The notes under the pieces are model-generated. The model had not been told where the DNA came from. It saw only the letters and a program-made list of their open reading frames with translations, and made no database searches. Made by a program: the position numbers and the translations under genes. 64,000 nt of DNA, from contig JAHFSY010000009.1 in the NCBI GenBank assembly GCA_023269615.1, positions 45,965 through 109,964 of the forward strand, in the 5' to 3' direction. Position 1 is the first letter of the stretch. Every line of letters starts with the position of its first letter. The DNA is from Verrucomicrobiota bacterium (GTDB lineage: Bacteria > Verrucomicrobiota > Verrucomicrobiia > JABWAM01). Below, in pieces: positions 8,162-16,260 of this stretch.

Positions 8162-8703
8162 GTCCGTTTGGGCGCGACGATGCGACGGCGGGCTGGCTCG
8201 GCCGGAACTTCCGCGACGGGAACGATCGTGTTCGCGGCCGGGGCGGGGGACGTCGTCGGGATCGTTGTTCTCTCCTCCAGCAAATCCAGGCGCAGAGTTT
8301 CGTTCCCGGTCACGAGCGTCACATAACCGTCGTGGAGATTGATATCCTGGATGCGAACCCCATCCACGCTTTGTCCCGCGGCCAACAGATAGCTTCTGCA
8401 CTGCGGCACATTTTCGACGCCCACGCGAACCGTGCCGCCCATCCTGACGAAGCCGGTGAAGCGGAAACTGTTTGTGCCCGTGGCGCTCGCGGGTTGCGCG
8501 GCGGTTTCCGTGTGAGCCGGCATGAACGGATTTCGGCGGATCAGTGCCTCGTAGCGTTCCATGCCCGTGGATGGTGACTGTGCCATGCAACACGTGGCGG
8601 TCATCCATCCAAAGAGAAGAAGGCAGGTGCAGCCGCGTTTGCCGGAACGCGGATGGGGGGCCACATTCTTGCGAATGCGGCTACATTTTTCGGAACACAT
8701 CAT
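8158..8703 (-). CDS. GspC/PilP-like inner-membrane protein with repeat-derived N-terminus
   Basis: 181 residues starting at the ATG at 8703, coupled (ATGA) to the gspM stop. After a basic segment comes one hydrophobic helix (CLLLFGWMTATCCMAQ), then YEALIRRNPFMPA and a small beta domain (SFRFTGFVRMGGTVRVGVENV...AGQSVDGVRIQDINLHDGYVTLVTGNETLRLDLLEE) resembling the homology region of GspC or PilP, and a proline/alanine tail. It likely links the inner-membrane platform with the secretin. Codons from about residue 7 to 25 (SRIRKNVAPHPRSGKRG) are encoded by the 56-bp bipartite repeat, so the N-terminus appears to be a repeat insertion. Confidence 0.65.
   Translation of the reverse strand: MMCSEKCSRIRKNVAPHPRSGKRGCTCLLLFGWMTATCCMAQSPSTGMERYEALIRRNPFMPAHTETAAQPASATGTNSFRFTGFVRMGGTVRVGVENVPQCRSYLLAAGQSVDGVRIQDINLHDGYVTLVTGNETLRLDLLEERTTIPTTSPAPAANTIVPVAEVPAEPARRRIVAPKRT
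8629..8684. repeat. 56-bp bipartite inverted repeat, copy 1 (inside the GspC-like gene)
   Basis: Two ~24-bp arms, ending CTTGCGAATGCGGCTAC on the right and starting GCAGCCGCGTTTGC on the left, face each other across a short spacer. The copy at 35981-36036 has the same length and aligns along its whole extent. Here it lies within coding sequence and is read in frame. Confidence 0.8.
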
Positions 8704-9236
8704 GATGTTGGCTTGAAGAAAACCGCGAGCGACAGGCGCGCCTGGAGTCGGTCCTCGCCGGATTTCAGGGGTGAAAGCTGGCATGCCTCGATTTGTGGAC
8801 GAGACTCATCCGTCGCCAGCGCGTGCAGGAAACGGACAACCGGTTCAAAGCCGCCCTGCAGGGAACACTCCACCCGCATGAGTCCCATGCCGCCCTTTTC
8901 CGCCGGGGTGATTGCGGCGCGCTGGAGCAACTGGACGCCGGCATCCGTCGCGAGCGACTCGAAATGCTTCATCCACATCTCACGGGTGGCCGCATGGGGG
9001 GAGGCGTGCGTGGATTGTCCGGGGATGCGTGAGAGTTCACGGCGCCATTGGCCTGCGCGAGCAATTGTCTTCTCGCGAGTCGCCACTTCAACGCGCAGTT
9101 GTTCCAACCCCCTCTCCCGTTCGCGGTTCTCCCGCCACCACGGTGCCACCAGCAGGCCGTTGATGATTACAAAGGCCACCGCCAGCGTGAGCGCAGCCAG
9201 TTTCATCTCCCTTGGGTCAAGGTGGAGTTTTTTCAC
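8700..9236 (-). CDS. gspM: Type II secretion protein GspM-like
   Basis: 178 residues from a GTG at 9236 that overlaps the gspL stop (GTGA). It opens with a short cytoplasmic tail, a transmembrane helix (LAALTLAVAFVIINGLLVAPWW), a coiled coil (RENRERERGLEQLRVEVATREKTIA) and a ferredoxin-like C-terminal domain (MRVECSLQGGFEPVVRFLHALATDE...ARLSLAVFF) as in GspM/PilO proteins. It partners GspL at the inner membrane. Sequence conservation in this family is low, so the call rests on architecture and position between gspL and the GspC-like gene. Confidence 0.8.
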   Translation of the reverse strand: MKKLHLDPREMKLAALTLAVAFVIINGLLVAPWWRENRERERGLEQLRVEVATREKTIARAGQWRRELSRIPGQSTHASPHAATREMWMKHFESLATDAGVQLLQRAAITPAEKGGMGLMRVECSLQGGFEPVVRFLHALATDESRPQIEACQLSPLKSGEDRLQARLSLAVFFKPTS

Positions 9237-10666
9237 GATCGGGGTGCTGCTTGCAGGGGAGCAATGACCTGCCATGAGACGCCTTTCCCCGAAGCGGCGA
9301 TGGATTCCACGCGCGTGCCGCGAAAAAGATGATTCTCGCGCAGGCGTGCGACAAAATCGTAAATCGTTTCGCCATCCGAAGCCGTGCCGCGCAACTTCAG
9401 TGAATCCTGGAAGTGATAGGTGAAGCTTTCAAGCGTCACACCCTCCGGCATCGGCTCGCCGATCTGGCGCATCATTTCCAGCACATTTCCCGACTCGTTG
9501 GCGCCCGCGCCCGCCCGCGCCAGATCGCGCTTCGCGTCCATGGCCGCCACGAACGACTTTTCCTGCTGGTGGAGCGATTGCTGGAGCCGCGTGTTCTCAA
9601 ATTTCTGGTTCACGGTGGTGGCAGCGAGATAGCATAGAAAGCCAGCGTAGCACGCGGCTGCGAGTCCGATGGCCTGCCGTTGCGTTCGCTGGGTCCGCTC
9701 GCGTTGCAAGCGTTCAATCCAGGACGCGGGGTGGCATTCAAAACTCACGAGACTTCCCGCCATGGCCAGTCGCGCGAAGTCTTCAAGGGGGCGTGACAGC
9801 CCGTTTTCTTCACAGGCAACACGCCACTGCACCGGCAGCCCGGTCGCGTTCCCAAAGATCTCCCTTGCAAACGAATCCTTCCCCGATGCATCCGCATCCA
9901 TTCCGTTGTAAATCCGTTGGTGAAAGGTTCGCGCCACACCGCCGTCCACCTTGGCGCTGCAAAGAAGCGCGCGTGATGGAGAGCGCCGCACCACCCATGC
10001 CCACGATCCATCCTGTTCGGTTCGCGCACCGGCCAGGGCGTCCATCACAAACCGCGGCTGACCCAGCCCGAGGCGTCCCGCCCATTCCAAAATCGGCTCG
10101 ACCCGGGCCCGTTTGAAAATTGAGAGGGCGCATACGGAAAAGGAGTCGCCGCGATGCAGCGGTTCGCAGGCAATGCCGTGGAATTCCGACTCGAGTTCAA
10201 TCATTCCCTGCAGCCGACCATCCGCCATCGCGCGAATTTCCACCGGGTCCACGCTTGGGAATTCCTCGATCCATAGCAACGCATCCTCGGAACGCATCAC
10301 CACATAACACGGATTCGAACGCGATGCGCGCCAGCCCATGCGACGCAGCCTTGCTTGAATGGCGGCATCCGAAAGAGTCCCGTCCAGCGGAATCTCGTCC
10401 ACGCGGACGTCCAGGTCCTTCCCATCCAGGAACAACGCGAGGCACAGACTGGCGTGCTGTGCATCATTCAGGTGAATGAGCAGCGCCATCCTCGCCCCGG
10501 CTTTGTTGAACCATTTCCTGAGGGTGTGTCCGGAAAGTAAGTTGCCTTGCAGGTGGTAGGGCGCGACCGCCGGGCGCGCCGTTGCGCAGCGGACGGCCCG
10601 GCGGTCCGTCCCTACCTCGATGTGCTTATTTTTCGGACACGCTCTGAGATTTGCGATTCGGCTCAT
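9233..10666 (-). CDS. gspL: Type II secretion protein GspL-like, N-terminus carries palindromic element
   Basis: 477 residues from the ATG at 10666, which overlaps the gspK stop (ATGA). It has an actin-like cytoplasmic domain (about 60-310), one transmembrane helix (AIGLAAACYAGFLCYLAATTV), a coiled coil and a ferredoxin-like periplasmic domain (EGVTLESFTYHFQDSLKLRGTA), the layout of GspL or fused PilM-PilN. Residues about 8-48, including EVGTDRRAVRCA and RPAVAPYH, are encoded by copy 1 of the ~125-bp palindromic element and are not part of the family. An internal ATG at 10489 (MALLIHLN) would give a normal N-terminus and may be the start in use. Confidence 0.85.
   Translation of the reverse strand: MSRIANLRACPKNKHIEVGTDRRAVRCATARPAVAPYHLQGNLLSGHTLRKWFNKAGARMALLIHLNDAQHASLCLALFLDGKDLDVRVDEIPLDGTLSDAAIQARLRRMGWRASRSNPCYVVMRSEDALLWIEEFPSVDPVEIRAMADGRLQGMIELESEFHGIACEPLHRGDSFSVCALSIFKRARVEPILEWAGRLGLGQPRFVMDALAGARTEQDGSWAWVVRRSPSRALLCSAKVDGGVARTFHQRIYNGMDADASGKDSFAREIFGNATGLPVQWRVACEENGLSRPLEDFARLAMAGSLVSFECHPASWIERLQRERTQRTQRQAIGLAAACYAGFLCYLAATTVNQKFENTRLQQSLHQQEKSFVAAMDAKRDLARAGAGANESGNVLEMMRQIGEPMPEGVTLESFTYHFQDSLKLRGTASDGETIYDFVARLRENHLFRGTRVESIAASGKGVSWQVIAPLQAAPRS
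10521..10645. repeat. 125-bp palindromic element, copy 1 (in gspL)
   Basis: Terminal inverted repeats AGGGTGTGTCCGGAAA and, on the other end, TTTCGGACACGCTCT enclose an inner dyad (GGTAGGG...CCGCCGGGC against GCCCGGCGG...CCCTACC) around a CGCTGCGCAGCG-like core. Copies 2 (12286), 3 (33457, inverted) and 4 (54502) align along the full length. Confidence 0.9.
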
Positions 10667-11661
10667 CGGGTGCCTTCATCGAATTGCGATCTGGCGGATG
10701 CCGCTGCGTGCGACTTCTCCTCCACGGTGTGCGGTTCATCCAGGAGAACAAAGCCCGATCCAATCCATTTTGAAGCGAGTGCTTCCCGCACCACGATCTG
10801 CCCCTGGAACTCACCTACGCCGCGCACGCGAAACAAGGTCGAGGACGTGACAACGAAAGCGCCGGCCACGGTGCCCGCAGGAATTCCGGTCCATGTCACA
10901 TCGTCCGCCGTTCCCTGGATGCCGTCGGGCCCGGATCGCAGGCGCGCCAGTTGCACGGCCCTTTCCATCGGGATCGCGAGCGCCGCAGCGAGCAACGCTG
11001 CGGGCGCCGTGTTGATGTTGATTTTTCCATCGCCATGGGTCGTGCTGATCGCCGTGATCGGGACCGGGTCCGCATCCGGCGCCGTTTTAATTTTGATGTC
11101 CAATATCGCAGGGCCACCCATGACCCAGCACAACTCGCCCGCGTTTTGGATTGGCGAGTTGCGGGCGCGACGCCGATCTTGCATGACCGTTTCATAATCC
11201 GTGGTTTCCGCCCCATTCAGCCTTCGCGCGTCATCGCCATCCTGCCAGTCGGCCAGTGCATCGAGCCACGAATCCGTTTGCTCCGGAGATACGCCCGCAT
11301 CCGTCAACAGGCGATGCCACACCGGTGACGGTGTTTTCAACCAATGGATGCGCCCCTGTTCATCTTGAAATTCGAGGCGATAGCTTCCGCCCGCCAGCTC
11401 GAAAGCTTTGGACCGCCATGTGATGGGGAAGGGCGAGGCATCAGCTTTTGATTCCTTCGATATCCGGTCCATCGAGGCGAGGGCTGAGTCGGCCAGCAGT
11501 TGCGCTTGAAAGCGCCGCACCTCGATTGCGGTGTCGCCCATTCGCAACGCAACCTGATGCGACACCATCGCCACGGCGAATGCCAGGATGAGAACAGCCC
11601 AGAGGACCACGAGCAGCGCCGAGCCAGTGTGCCGTGAAATATTACGCGTGACGATTTTCAT
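10663..11661 (-). CDS. gspK: Type II secretion minor pseudopilin GspK
   Basis: 332 residues from ATG 11661, overlapping the gspJ stop (ATGA). The prepilin-like start HTG|SALLVVLWAVLILAFAVAMV lacks the Glu+5 as usual for GspK, which caps the pseudopilus tip. The large globular domain contains DEQGRIHWLKTP, a helix-rich middle (LLTDAGVSPEQTDSWLDALADWQDGD) and GKININTAPAALLAAALAI, the helix-hairpin-helix-like segment characteristic of GspK. Length matches the family. Confidence 0.93.
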   Translation of the reverse strand: MKIVTRNISRHTGSALLVVLWAVLILAFAVAMVSHQVALRMGDTAIEVRRFQAQLLADSALASMDRISKESKADASPFPITWRSKAFELAGGSYRLEFQDEQGRIHWLKTPSPVWHRLLTDAGVSPEQTDSWLDALADWQDGDDARRLNGAETTDYETVMQDRRRARNSPIQNAGELCWVMGGPAILDIKIKTAPDADPVPITAISTTHGDGKININTAPAALLAAALAIPMERAVQLARLRSGPDGIQGTADDVTWTGIPAGTVAGAFVVTSSTLFRVRGVGEFQGQIVVREALASKWIGSGFVLLDEPHTVEEKSHAAASARSQFDEGTR

Positions 11662-12437
11662 TTTGGTTCCGCAGGAATTCTTGCCACGCACACGTGCTTC
11701 CAATCGTCGGGGTTTTCGTCGGCATTTTCATTGGGTGGGACGATTCCCATCCACACCGCCGCGGGAGGATGTTCCCCGTCGCTCCATCCATCCGCCCACT
11801 CGTGATTTGCAAGGTTCCAGTAGCGAATGCGAAGCGCCTTCACGTCACGCATCAGCACGGTTTCCCTCGCCCAGTTGCCGTTGCCCATGGTGTACGGGCC
11901 GGCATACAAGACCAATGGATGCCTTCCTGGCCCGTCCGCGTGGATTGCAACCAGGATTCGTTCCAAGGGTGAAAAGTCGCCGCGCGCCCCCGTTGCATCC
12001 GGCGCCAGGGTCGTGACGCATGACATGCGGTCAGCCTCCTCGATGCCGCGTCCCTCGTCTTTTCCATGCCACGCGTAGAGGCTGTTTGCGTCGCGATGAA
12101 ACACCGATGCCTCCATGGCCTGCTTGAGGCGCTGCAATACGCGGTCGGGATCGTTTGAGATGAAATGTCTTTGTTCCACGCGGGTCGCCGCATGCAGGCA
12201 CACGTTCAACATCGAGGCGACCATGAGGACCAGCATGCCGAAAATCACCACCGCCATCATCGCCTCGACCAGCGAGAATGCGCCAAGACCGTGTCCGGAA
12301 AGCGAGTTGTTTTGCTCGTGGTAGGGCGCGACCGCCGGGCGCGCCGCTGCGCAGCGGACGGCCCGGCGGTCCGTCCCTACCTCAAAATCGGAAATTTCCA
12401 GGCACGCTTCAAGGATGTTTGCTTGAAGATTTTTCAT
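11658..12437 (-). CDS. gspJ: Type II secretion pseudopilin GspJ with 53-residue repeat-containing leader
   Basis: 259 residues from the ATG at 12437 that overlaps the gspI stop (ATGA). The pseudopilin core begins at LGA|FSLVEAMMAVVIFGMLVLM, with Glu at +5 and Ala at -1. The C-terminal part (ALRIRYWNLANHEWADGW, VARIPAEPK) fits GspJ. The leader before the cleavage point is about 53 residues instead of the usual 6-10, because palindromic element copy 2 is inserted in frame (EVGTDRRAVRCA...RPAVAPYH). The leader would be removed by the prepilin peptidase, so the mature protein would be normal. Confidence 0.9.
   Translation of the reverse strand: MKNLQANILEACLEISDFEVGTDRRAVRCAAARPAVAPYHEQNNSLSGHGLGAFSLVEAMMAVVIFGMLVLMVASMLNVCLHAATRVEQRHFISNDPDRVLQRLKQAMEASVFHRDANSLYAWHGKDEGRGIEEADRMSCVTTLAPDATGARGDFSPLERILVAIHADGPGRHPLVLYAGPYTMGNGNWARETVLMRDVKALRIRYWNLANHEWADGWSDGEHPPAAVWMGIVPPNENADENPDDWKHVCVARIPAEPK
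12286..12410. repeat. 125-bp palindromic element, copy 2 (in gspJ leader)
   Basis: Same orientation as copy 1, with left end AGACCGTGTCCGGAAA and a more diverged right end. The inner dyad is intact with CCGCTGCGCAGCGG at its centre. The whole copy lies within the leader-coding part of gspJ. Confidence 0.9.
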
Positions 12438-12826
12438 TTTTGAAATGTTGAGGTTTGAGAAACAAGGCTCACAAAAATCCTCTCCTGGTGGTCCCACTGG
12501 ACAGTGAGTGTGGATTTGAAAATCCCGGCGTCCTGTGTCGTCTCAATCTCATGACGCCACGTAAATTGCTGCGGGCCGTCTGCCTGACGGCCTTCAAACA
12601 CGCCGGTGTGAATTCCATCCGGGCCCGATGCAGCCGCTCGCCATTCCGCGAGGCGATTGTCGGCCACGCGCACGGCGCCGTTCACATGGTCGGAGTCGGA
12701 CAAGCCGCGCACGCACCGCCCCATCGCGATCCCGAGTGTGATCAACGCAATGCCCAGAATCGCCGTGGCGAACATCAATTCCAGGAGGGCCATCCCGAGC
12801 GAGAGTGAATGGCGGAGGATTTTCAT
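12434..12826 (-). CDS. gspI: Type II secretion minor pseudopilin GspI
   Basis: 130 residues starting MKILRHSLSLG|MALLELMFATAILGIALITL, a class III leader with Gly -1 and Glu +5. The start at 12826 lies seven bases after the gspH stop; the longer open frame upstream is antisense-like and has no leader logic. The C-terminal domain (WRHEIETTQDAGIFKSTLTVQWDHQERIFVSLVSQ) fits GspI, a minor pseudopilin of the tip complex with GspJ and GspK. It is the only one of the four class-III-type pseudopilins here with Gly at -1. Confidence 0.88.
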   Translation of the reverse strand: MKILRHSLSLGMALLELMFATAILGIALITLGIAMGRCVRGLSDSDHVNGAVRVADNRLAEWRAAASGPDGIHTGVFEGRQADGPQQFTWRHEIETTQDAGIFKSTLTVQWDHQERIFVSLVSQTSTFQK

Positions 12827-12833
12827 GCCATTT

Positions 12834-13283
12834 TTAGTTTGCCGTGACCGCTTCCAGCACGGGCGAGCCGTCCCACTGGATGCGAATCCGCCATGCGTCC
12901 CCATGCGGTCCTTGCACGATCCAGCTCATGGGCTCGGCACGGCCGTTCGGAAGGAAATGGAGGTCGGGTGCGTCGAGGCGCAGGCTGCGATCGAGGGCTG
13001 TGATTCGTGCGGAAGCTGGTGAGGTGTCGGAGGCTGGACACGAGAGCAGGGAAGACTCCCTCGCGTTCCACAGGACGAGCCACTCGCGCCCCTCACGCCA
13101 GGCATGCGAGCGCGCTTCCGCGCAGGCGAGCGCCACGCGCCCGGCCGCGCGTCGCGCCTGCTCCGTCCGCCACCGCCCGCGCAACGAAACGGTTGCCGCC
13201 GTGAAGATCATGCCCATGATGGTCAGCGCAAGCATGACTTCGAGGAGGGAAAACGCGGAAAGCGGGGCGTGGAGTTTCATCAT
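12834..13283 (-). CDS. gspH: Type II secretion minor pseudopilin GspH
   Basis: 149 residues from ATG 13283 (a second ATG follows directly), four bases after the gspG stop. Leader and helix: MMKLHAPLSA|FSLLEVMLALTIMGMIFTAATV, with Glu +5 and Ala -1. The C-terminal GspH/FimT-like beta domain contains AEARSHAWREGREWLVLW and FLPNGRAEPMSWIVQG. The position between gspG and gspI agrees with GspH. Confidence 0.88.
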   Translation of the reverse strand: MMKLHAPLSAFSLLEVMLALTIMGMIFTAATVSLRGRWRTEQARRAAGRVALACAEARSHAWREGREWLVLWNARESSLLSCPASDTSPASARITALDRSLRLDAPDLHFLPNGRAEPMSWIVQGPHGDAWRIRIQWDGSPVLEAVTAN

Positions 13284-13287
13284 TAGC

Positions 13288-13740
13288 CTACCAGTTTTGA
13301 ACATCGTCTTCGCTCTCGATGCCATCCTTGCCCCACGAGAGCAGGTCGTAGCCTTCTGCGTTGTGAGTGCCCGGGCAGGTGTAGATGTAATCGCGCCCCC
13401 ACGGATCCTTCGGAGGGCTGTTTTTCTCAAGGTACTTTCGCCAGTTGGACGGGACGGGCGCACCCGCGGGTTTTTCGACGAGCGCTTTCAAGCCCTGCTC
13501 AGTCGTCGGAAACGCGCCGCTGTCGAGCTCGTACAATCCGAGGGCCGTGCGCAACGAGCCGTCAATGTCGCTCTTCGCGGCCGTCATGCGCGCCTTGTCC
13601 GAGCTGCCCTGGATGCGGACCACGGCCACCGTGAGCAACATCCCGATGATCACCACGACGAGCATGATTTCGAGCAGGGTGAACGCCGCCAATTTCGGAT
13701 TTCGGATTTCGGATTGCGGAATGTGATCCTTACCATTCAT
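13288..13740 (-). CDS. gspG: Type II secretion major pseudopilin GspG
   Basis: 150 residues. The ATG at 13740 overlaps the gspD end by 11 bp. The leader MNGKDHIPQSEIRNPKLAA is followed by FTLLEIMLVVVIIGMLLTVAVVRIQG with Glu +5 and Ala -1. The core has the major pseudopilin signature ALGLYELDSGAFPTTEQGLKALVEKP, NWRKYLEKNSPPKDPWGRDYIY and YDLLSWGKDG, including calcium-site-like acidic residues. The leader segment QSEIRNPK is encoded by a heptameric tandem array. It forms the pseudopilus shaft. Confidence 0.95.
   Translation of the reverse strand: MNGKDHIPQSEIRNPKLAAFTLLEIMLVVVIIGMLLTVAVVRIQGSSDKARMTAAKSDIDGSLRTALGLYELDSGAFPTTEQGLKALVEKPAGAPVPSNWRKYLEKNSPPKDPWGRDYIYTCPGTHNAEGYDLLSWGKDGIESEDDVQNW
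13693..13720. repeat. Heptameric tandem array TTTCGGA in the gspG leader
   Basis: Three exact TTTCGGA units and one TTGCGGA unit follow each other. On the coding strand they read GAAATCC-type units and encode part of the leader peptide of GspG. Confidence 0.85.
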
Positions 13741-15919
13741 GTTCGTTCTCCTTCCATTCGACCGGCTGCGCGGGGATGCTGGACGGACGCTCGATGTCGT
13801 CTATGCGCTCGGAAAGATTTTTTCTTCCGAGGATGGATTCCGTGATGCTTCGCTGACGGAAAAGCTCCAGAGCTTTGCGTCGTTGGGAGGCTTCCTCCGA
13901 CGCCGCCTCGGGAGTACGCAATACCGTCGGTTTCAATAAGACCATCAATTCGGTGCGTGTCTTCCGCTTCGTCGTGGAACCGAACAGATATCCAAGCAGG
14001 GGGATGTCGCTCAAGATCGGCACGCCTGCCTTGGTACCCGTCTCGCGATTTTCCACGAGCCCTCCCAGGATCACCATGCTGCCATCCTGCACGGACACCA
14101 CGGAACTCGCCTCACGACGCGCGATGATCGGGATCTGGTTGTTGTCAATGCTCTGGAACCCGTTGATGTTGTCCACGCGTTGGAGGATGTCGAGCGTCAC
14201 CAGGCCGTCGGGATTCACCAGCGGACGGATCGTCAACTGCAACCCGATGTCCTTGTACTCGTAATTTGATCGCAGCGTGCCCAGGTTTCCCGTGATGTCC
14301 GTGGCGGTTGTCGTCACGATCGGACGGGCCTCCGCCACCACGATCTTCGCCTCCTCGTTGTGGCTCGTCTGGATCACGGGCTGCGAAAGAATCCGCACGT
14401 TGCTGTTTTGCGCCAGCGCCTGGATCAAGACGTCCACCTTGGAGTTTTTCAGCGTTGCAAAATAATTCAACCCGAGCGGCAGCCCGGTCGGCAGCGCCGC
14501 CGCGGAGGAAATATTCGAGGCATCGAGTGGGTTTGCCGAAAACGTTTTCACCAGCGCCGCCTGCGACACCTGCCCGCCTGACGCGCGCGCCAACACGGAC
14601 ACGCCCAGGTTGTCCTCGCGGTTCAGCGTCACCTCCGCCACCACGCCTTCGATCAACACCTGTGCCAGGAGCACGTCCACGTCCTTGACAAACCCCCGCA
14701 CCCACTCGATATCCGGGGCCGTCCCCATCACGATCAGCGAGTTGGTGCGCGGATCGGGAGTCACTGACATTTTTTCATCCACGCTATTTTCGGGGGTTGG
14801 GGTGACGGCGGACGCGGGCGCGGGTGAAGGCTGGGGAGTGCGCGTGATGGAATACGGGCTTGTGGTTGCCTGGCGCGAAAGACGATCCCGGTTCGCCGTG
14901 CCACCCGGGCCCCCGCGTCCAAGCACCTGGTTGATCAATCCCGCGAGCTGGCCCGCTTCCGCGTATTTGAGCGCGATGGATTTCAGTGCCATGGGTGCCG
15001 CCGTGTCGGCGTCGAGCTTTTCAATCATCTGGTCAAAAAACGGAAAGTTGACTGCGCGTGTGAGCAGGATGATCTGGTTGGTGCGCTCGTCCGCCGAGAC
15101 CGTCACCTTCCCCGCCACGATCGCCTCCTCGCTGAAAGTCAACTCGCCTGCCGCGGTCGAGGGTGGGGGAGGGATTCCTTCCGCCGGTGCGGTGGAGGGT
15201 TTTGTGGAATTGCTGTCGGCCGAGGAATGAAGCAGCTCCATGATGCGCGCCACCGCGTCCTTGGATTTTGCGTTCTTGAGAGGGTAAAACCTCGTCTTCA
15301 CCTTCGCCTCGAGGGGGCGGTCGACGTGCTCGATGAGGCGCCCGATCTCGACCAGGTTGGCCGCGGTGTCGGTGATCAGCAGCGTGTTGGTACGGGGAAA
15401 AGGAGTGATCTGCCCATACGCATGAATCGCCGGCTGCAGGCTCGCCTGGACGTCCTTCACATCCACAAATTTCAACTGGAAGACACGGCTCACGACCTGG
15501 TCCACGACGTCAAGCTTTTCACCGTCGAGCGAAACGTGAACGCCTTCCTGCCTCACCTTTTCCGAGGGCACCACCTTGAAAAACCTCCCGCCCTGGTGAA
15601 CAACTGAGAAACCGTTGGCTGAGAGGACGTTTTCAATCGCCTGGATCGCATCCTCGCGCGCGAGCGGCCCGTTGCCCTGCAACACAATCCGCCCTTGTAG
15701 AGTGCTGGCGCGAATCGCCGTCCGCTGCGTCAGTTCCGCGTAGAGGGAAATCACCTGGTCGAGCGTCCCGTTCGGAAAGTTGATCGTCACCAGGTCGCCG
15801 TCTGCCGAAGGGAAGGCGTTCAAAGAAAACGCAAGCCCGGCCGCGCAAATCATCCATAGCGCGCCAAGTCGTCCATTCAAGATATGATGTAAATCCTTCA
15901 TCGAATCGAACAGCGTCAT
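13730..15919 (-). CDS. gspD: Type II secretion outer-membrane secretin GspD
   Basis: About 729 residues. A signal peptide (LGALWMICAAGLAFSLNAFPSADG) precedes N0 (VTINFPNGTLDQVISLYAELT), N1-N3 ring domains with a proline/threonine-rich linker near residues 225-245 and 350-375, and the C-terminal secretin domain with VSVQDGSMVILGGLVENRE, KAGVPILSDIPLLGYLFGS and KTRTELMVLLKPTVLR. It forms the outer-membrane exit pore. The start is uncertain: ATG 15919, ATG 15901 (MKDLHH) or a TTG at 15940; none has a Shine-Dalgarno. It is the first gene of the operon, behind an AT-rich upstream region. Confidence 0.95.
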   Translation of the reverse strand: MTLFDSMKDLHHILNGRLGALWMICAAGLAFSLNAFPSADGDLVTINFPNGTLDQVISLYAELTQRTAIRASTLQGRIVLQGNGPLAREDAIQAIENVLSANGFSVVHQGGRFFKVVPSEKVRQEGVHVSLDGEKLDVVDQVVSRVFQLKFVDVKDVQASLQPAIHAYGQITPFPRTNTLLITDTAANLVEIGRLIEHVDRPLEAKVKTRFYPLKNAKSKDAVARIMELLHSSADSNSTKPSTAPAEGIPPPPSTAAGELTFSEEAIVAGKVTVSADERTNQIILLTRAVNFPFFDQMIEKLDADTAAPMALKSIALKYAEAGQLAGLINQVLGRGGPGGTANRDRLSRQATTSPYSITRTPQPSPAPASAVTPTPENSVDEKMSVTPDPRTNSLIVMGTAPDIEWVRGFVKDVDVLLAQVLIEGVVAEVTLNREDNLGVSVLARASGGQVSQAALVKTFSANPLDASNISSAAALPTGLPLGLNYFATLKNSKVDVLIQALAQNSNVRILSQPVIQTSHNEEAKIVVAEARPIVTTTATDITGNLGTLRSNYEYKDIGLQLTIRPLVNPDGLVTLDILQRVDNINGFQSIDNNQIPIIARREASSVVSVQDGSMVILGGLVENRETGTKAGVPILSDIPLLGYLFGSTTKRKTRTELMVLLKPTVLRTPEAASEEASQRRKALELFRQRSITESILGRKNLSERIDDIERPSSIPAQPVEWKENEHEW

Positions 15920-16260
15920 GCAGGTTTGAAGAAAAATCAAACATAAATGTATGTATATATGCTATATGAATATATGGTTTATCAATTACATTATGCCCTG
16001 CTTGCCGCTTCAAGCGATGCTTCGGAACTGATGAGCGAGGATGTCGAGGCGGAAATTTCGAGCGCCATCCAGGCGGCTTGCGATGAAGTGGTTTCGTTTT
16101 TCAACCGGGTGTTGAAAACTGAGGGTGGAAGAAAATAAAATTATCATGGGTCCACAGATTTCGCAGAACGGTTTCTTTTCGGAATAAAAATATTGGCGTC
16201 ATCGACGCAATTTGCGTTAACGGATGAATCCGGGATGTCAAGCATGGGATCAAAAATGTC
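15920..16260. other. AT-rich intergenic region between divergent gspD and lacI-type gene
   Basis: About 380 bp lie between the divergent genes. The gspD-proximal 60 bp are very rich in TATA steps, suitable for a promoter of the secretion operon but without one convincing -35/-10 pair. A small plus-strand reading frame covers 15947-16138. The remainder to the lacI promoter shows nothing recognised. Confidence 0.6.
15947..16138 (+). CDS. Small hypothetical protein (doubtful)
   Basis: 63 codons. The start (MYVYMLYEYM) comes from an AT-rich TATA-like stretch and is not convincing, but the C-terminal ~45 residues (LMSEDVEAEISSAIQAACDEVVSFFNRVLK) look like an amphipathic helical protein and end in a proper stop. 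It could be the remnant of a longer gene or a chance frame. No homology recognised. Confidence 0.25.
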   Translation: MYVYMLYEYMVYQLHYALLAASSDASELMSEDVEAEISSAIQAACDEVVSFFNRVLKTEGGRK

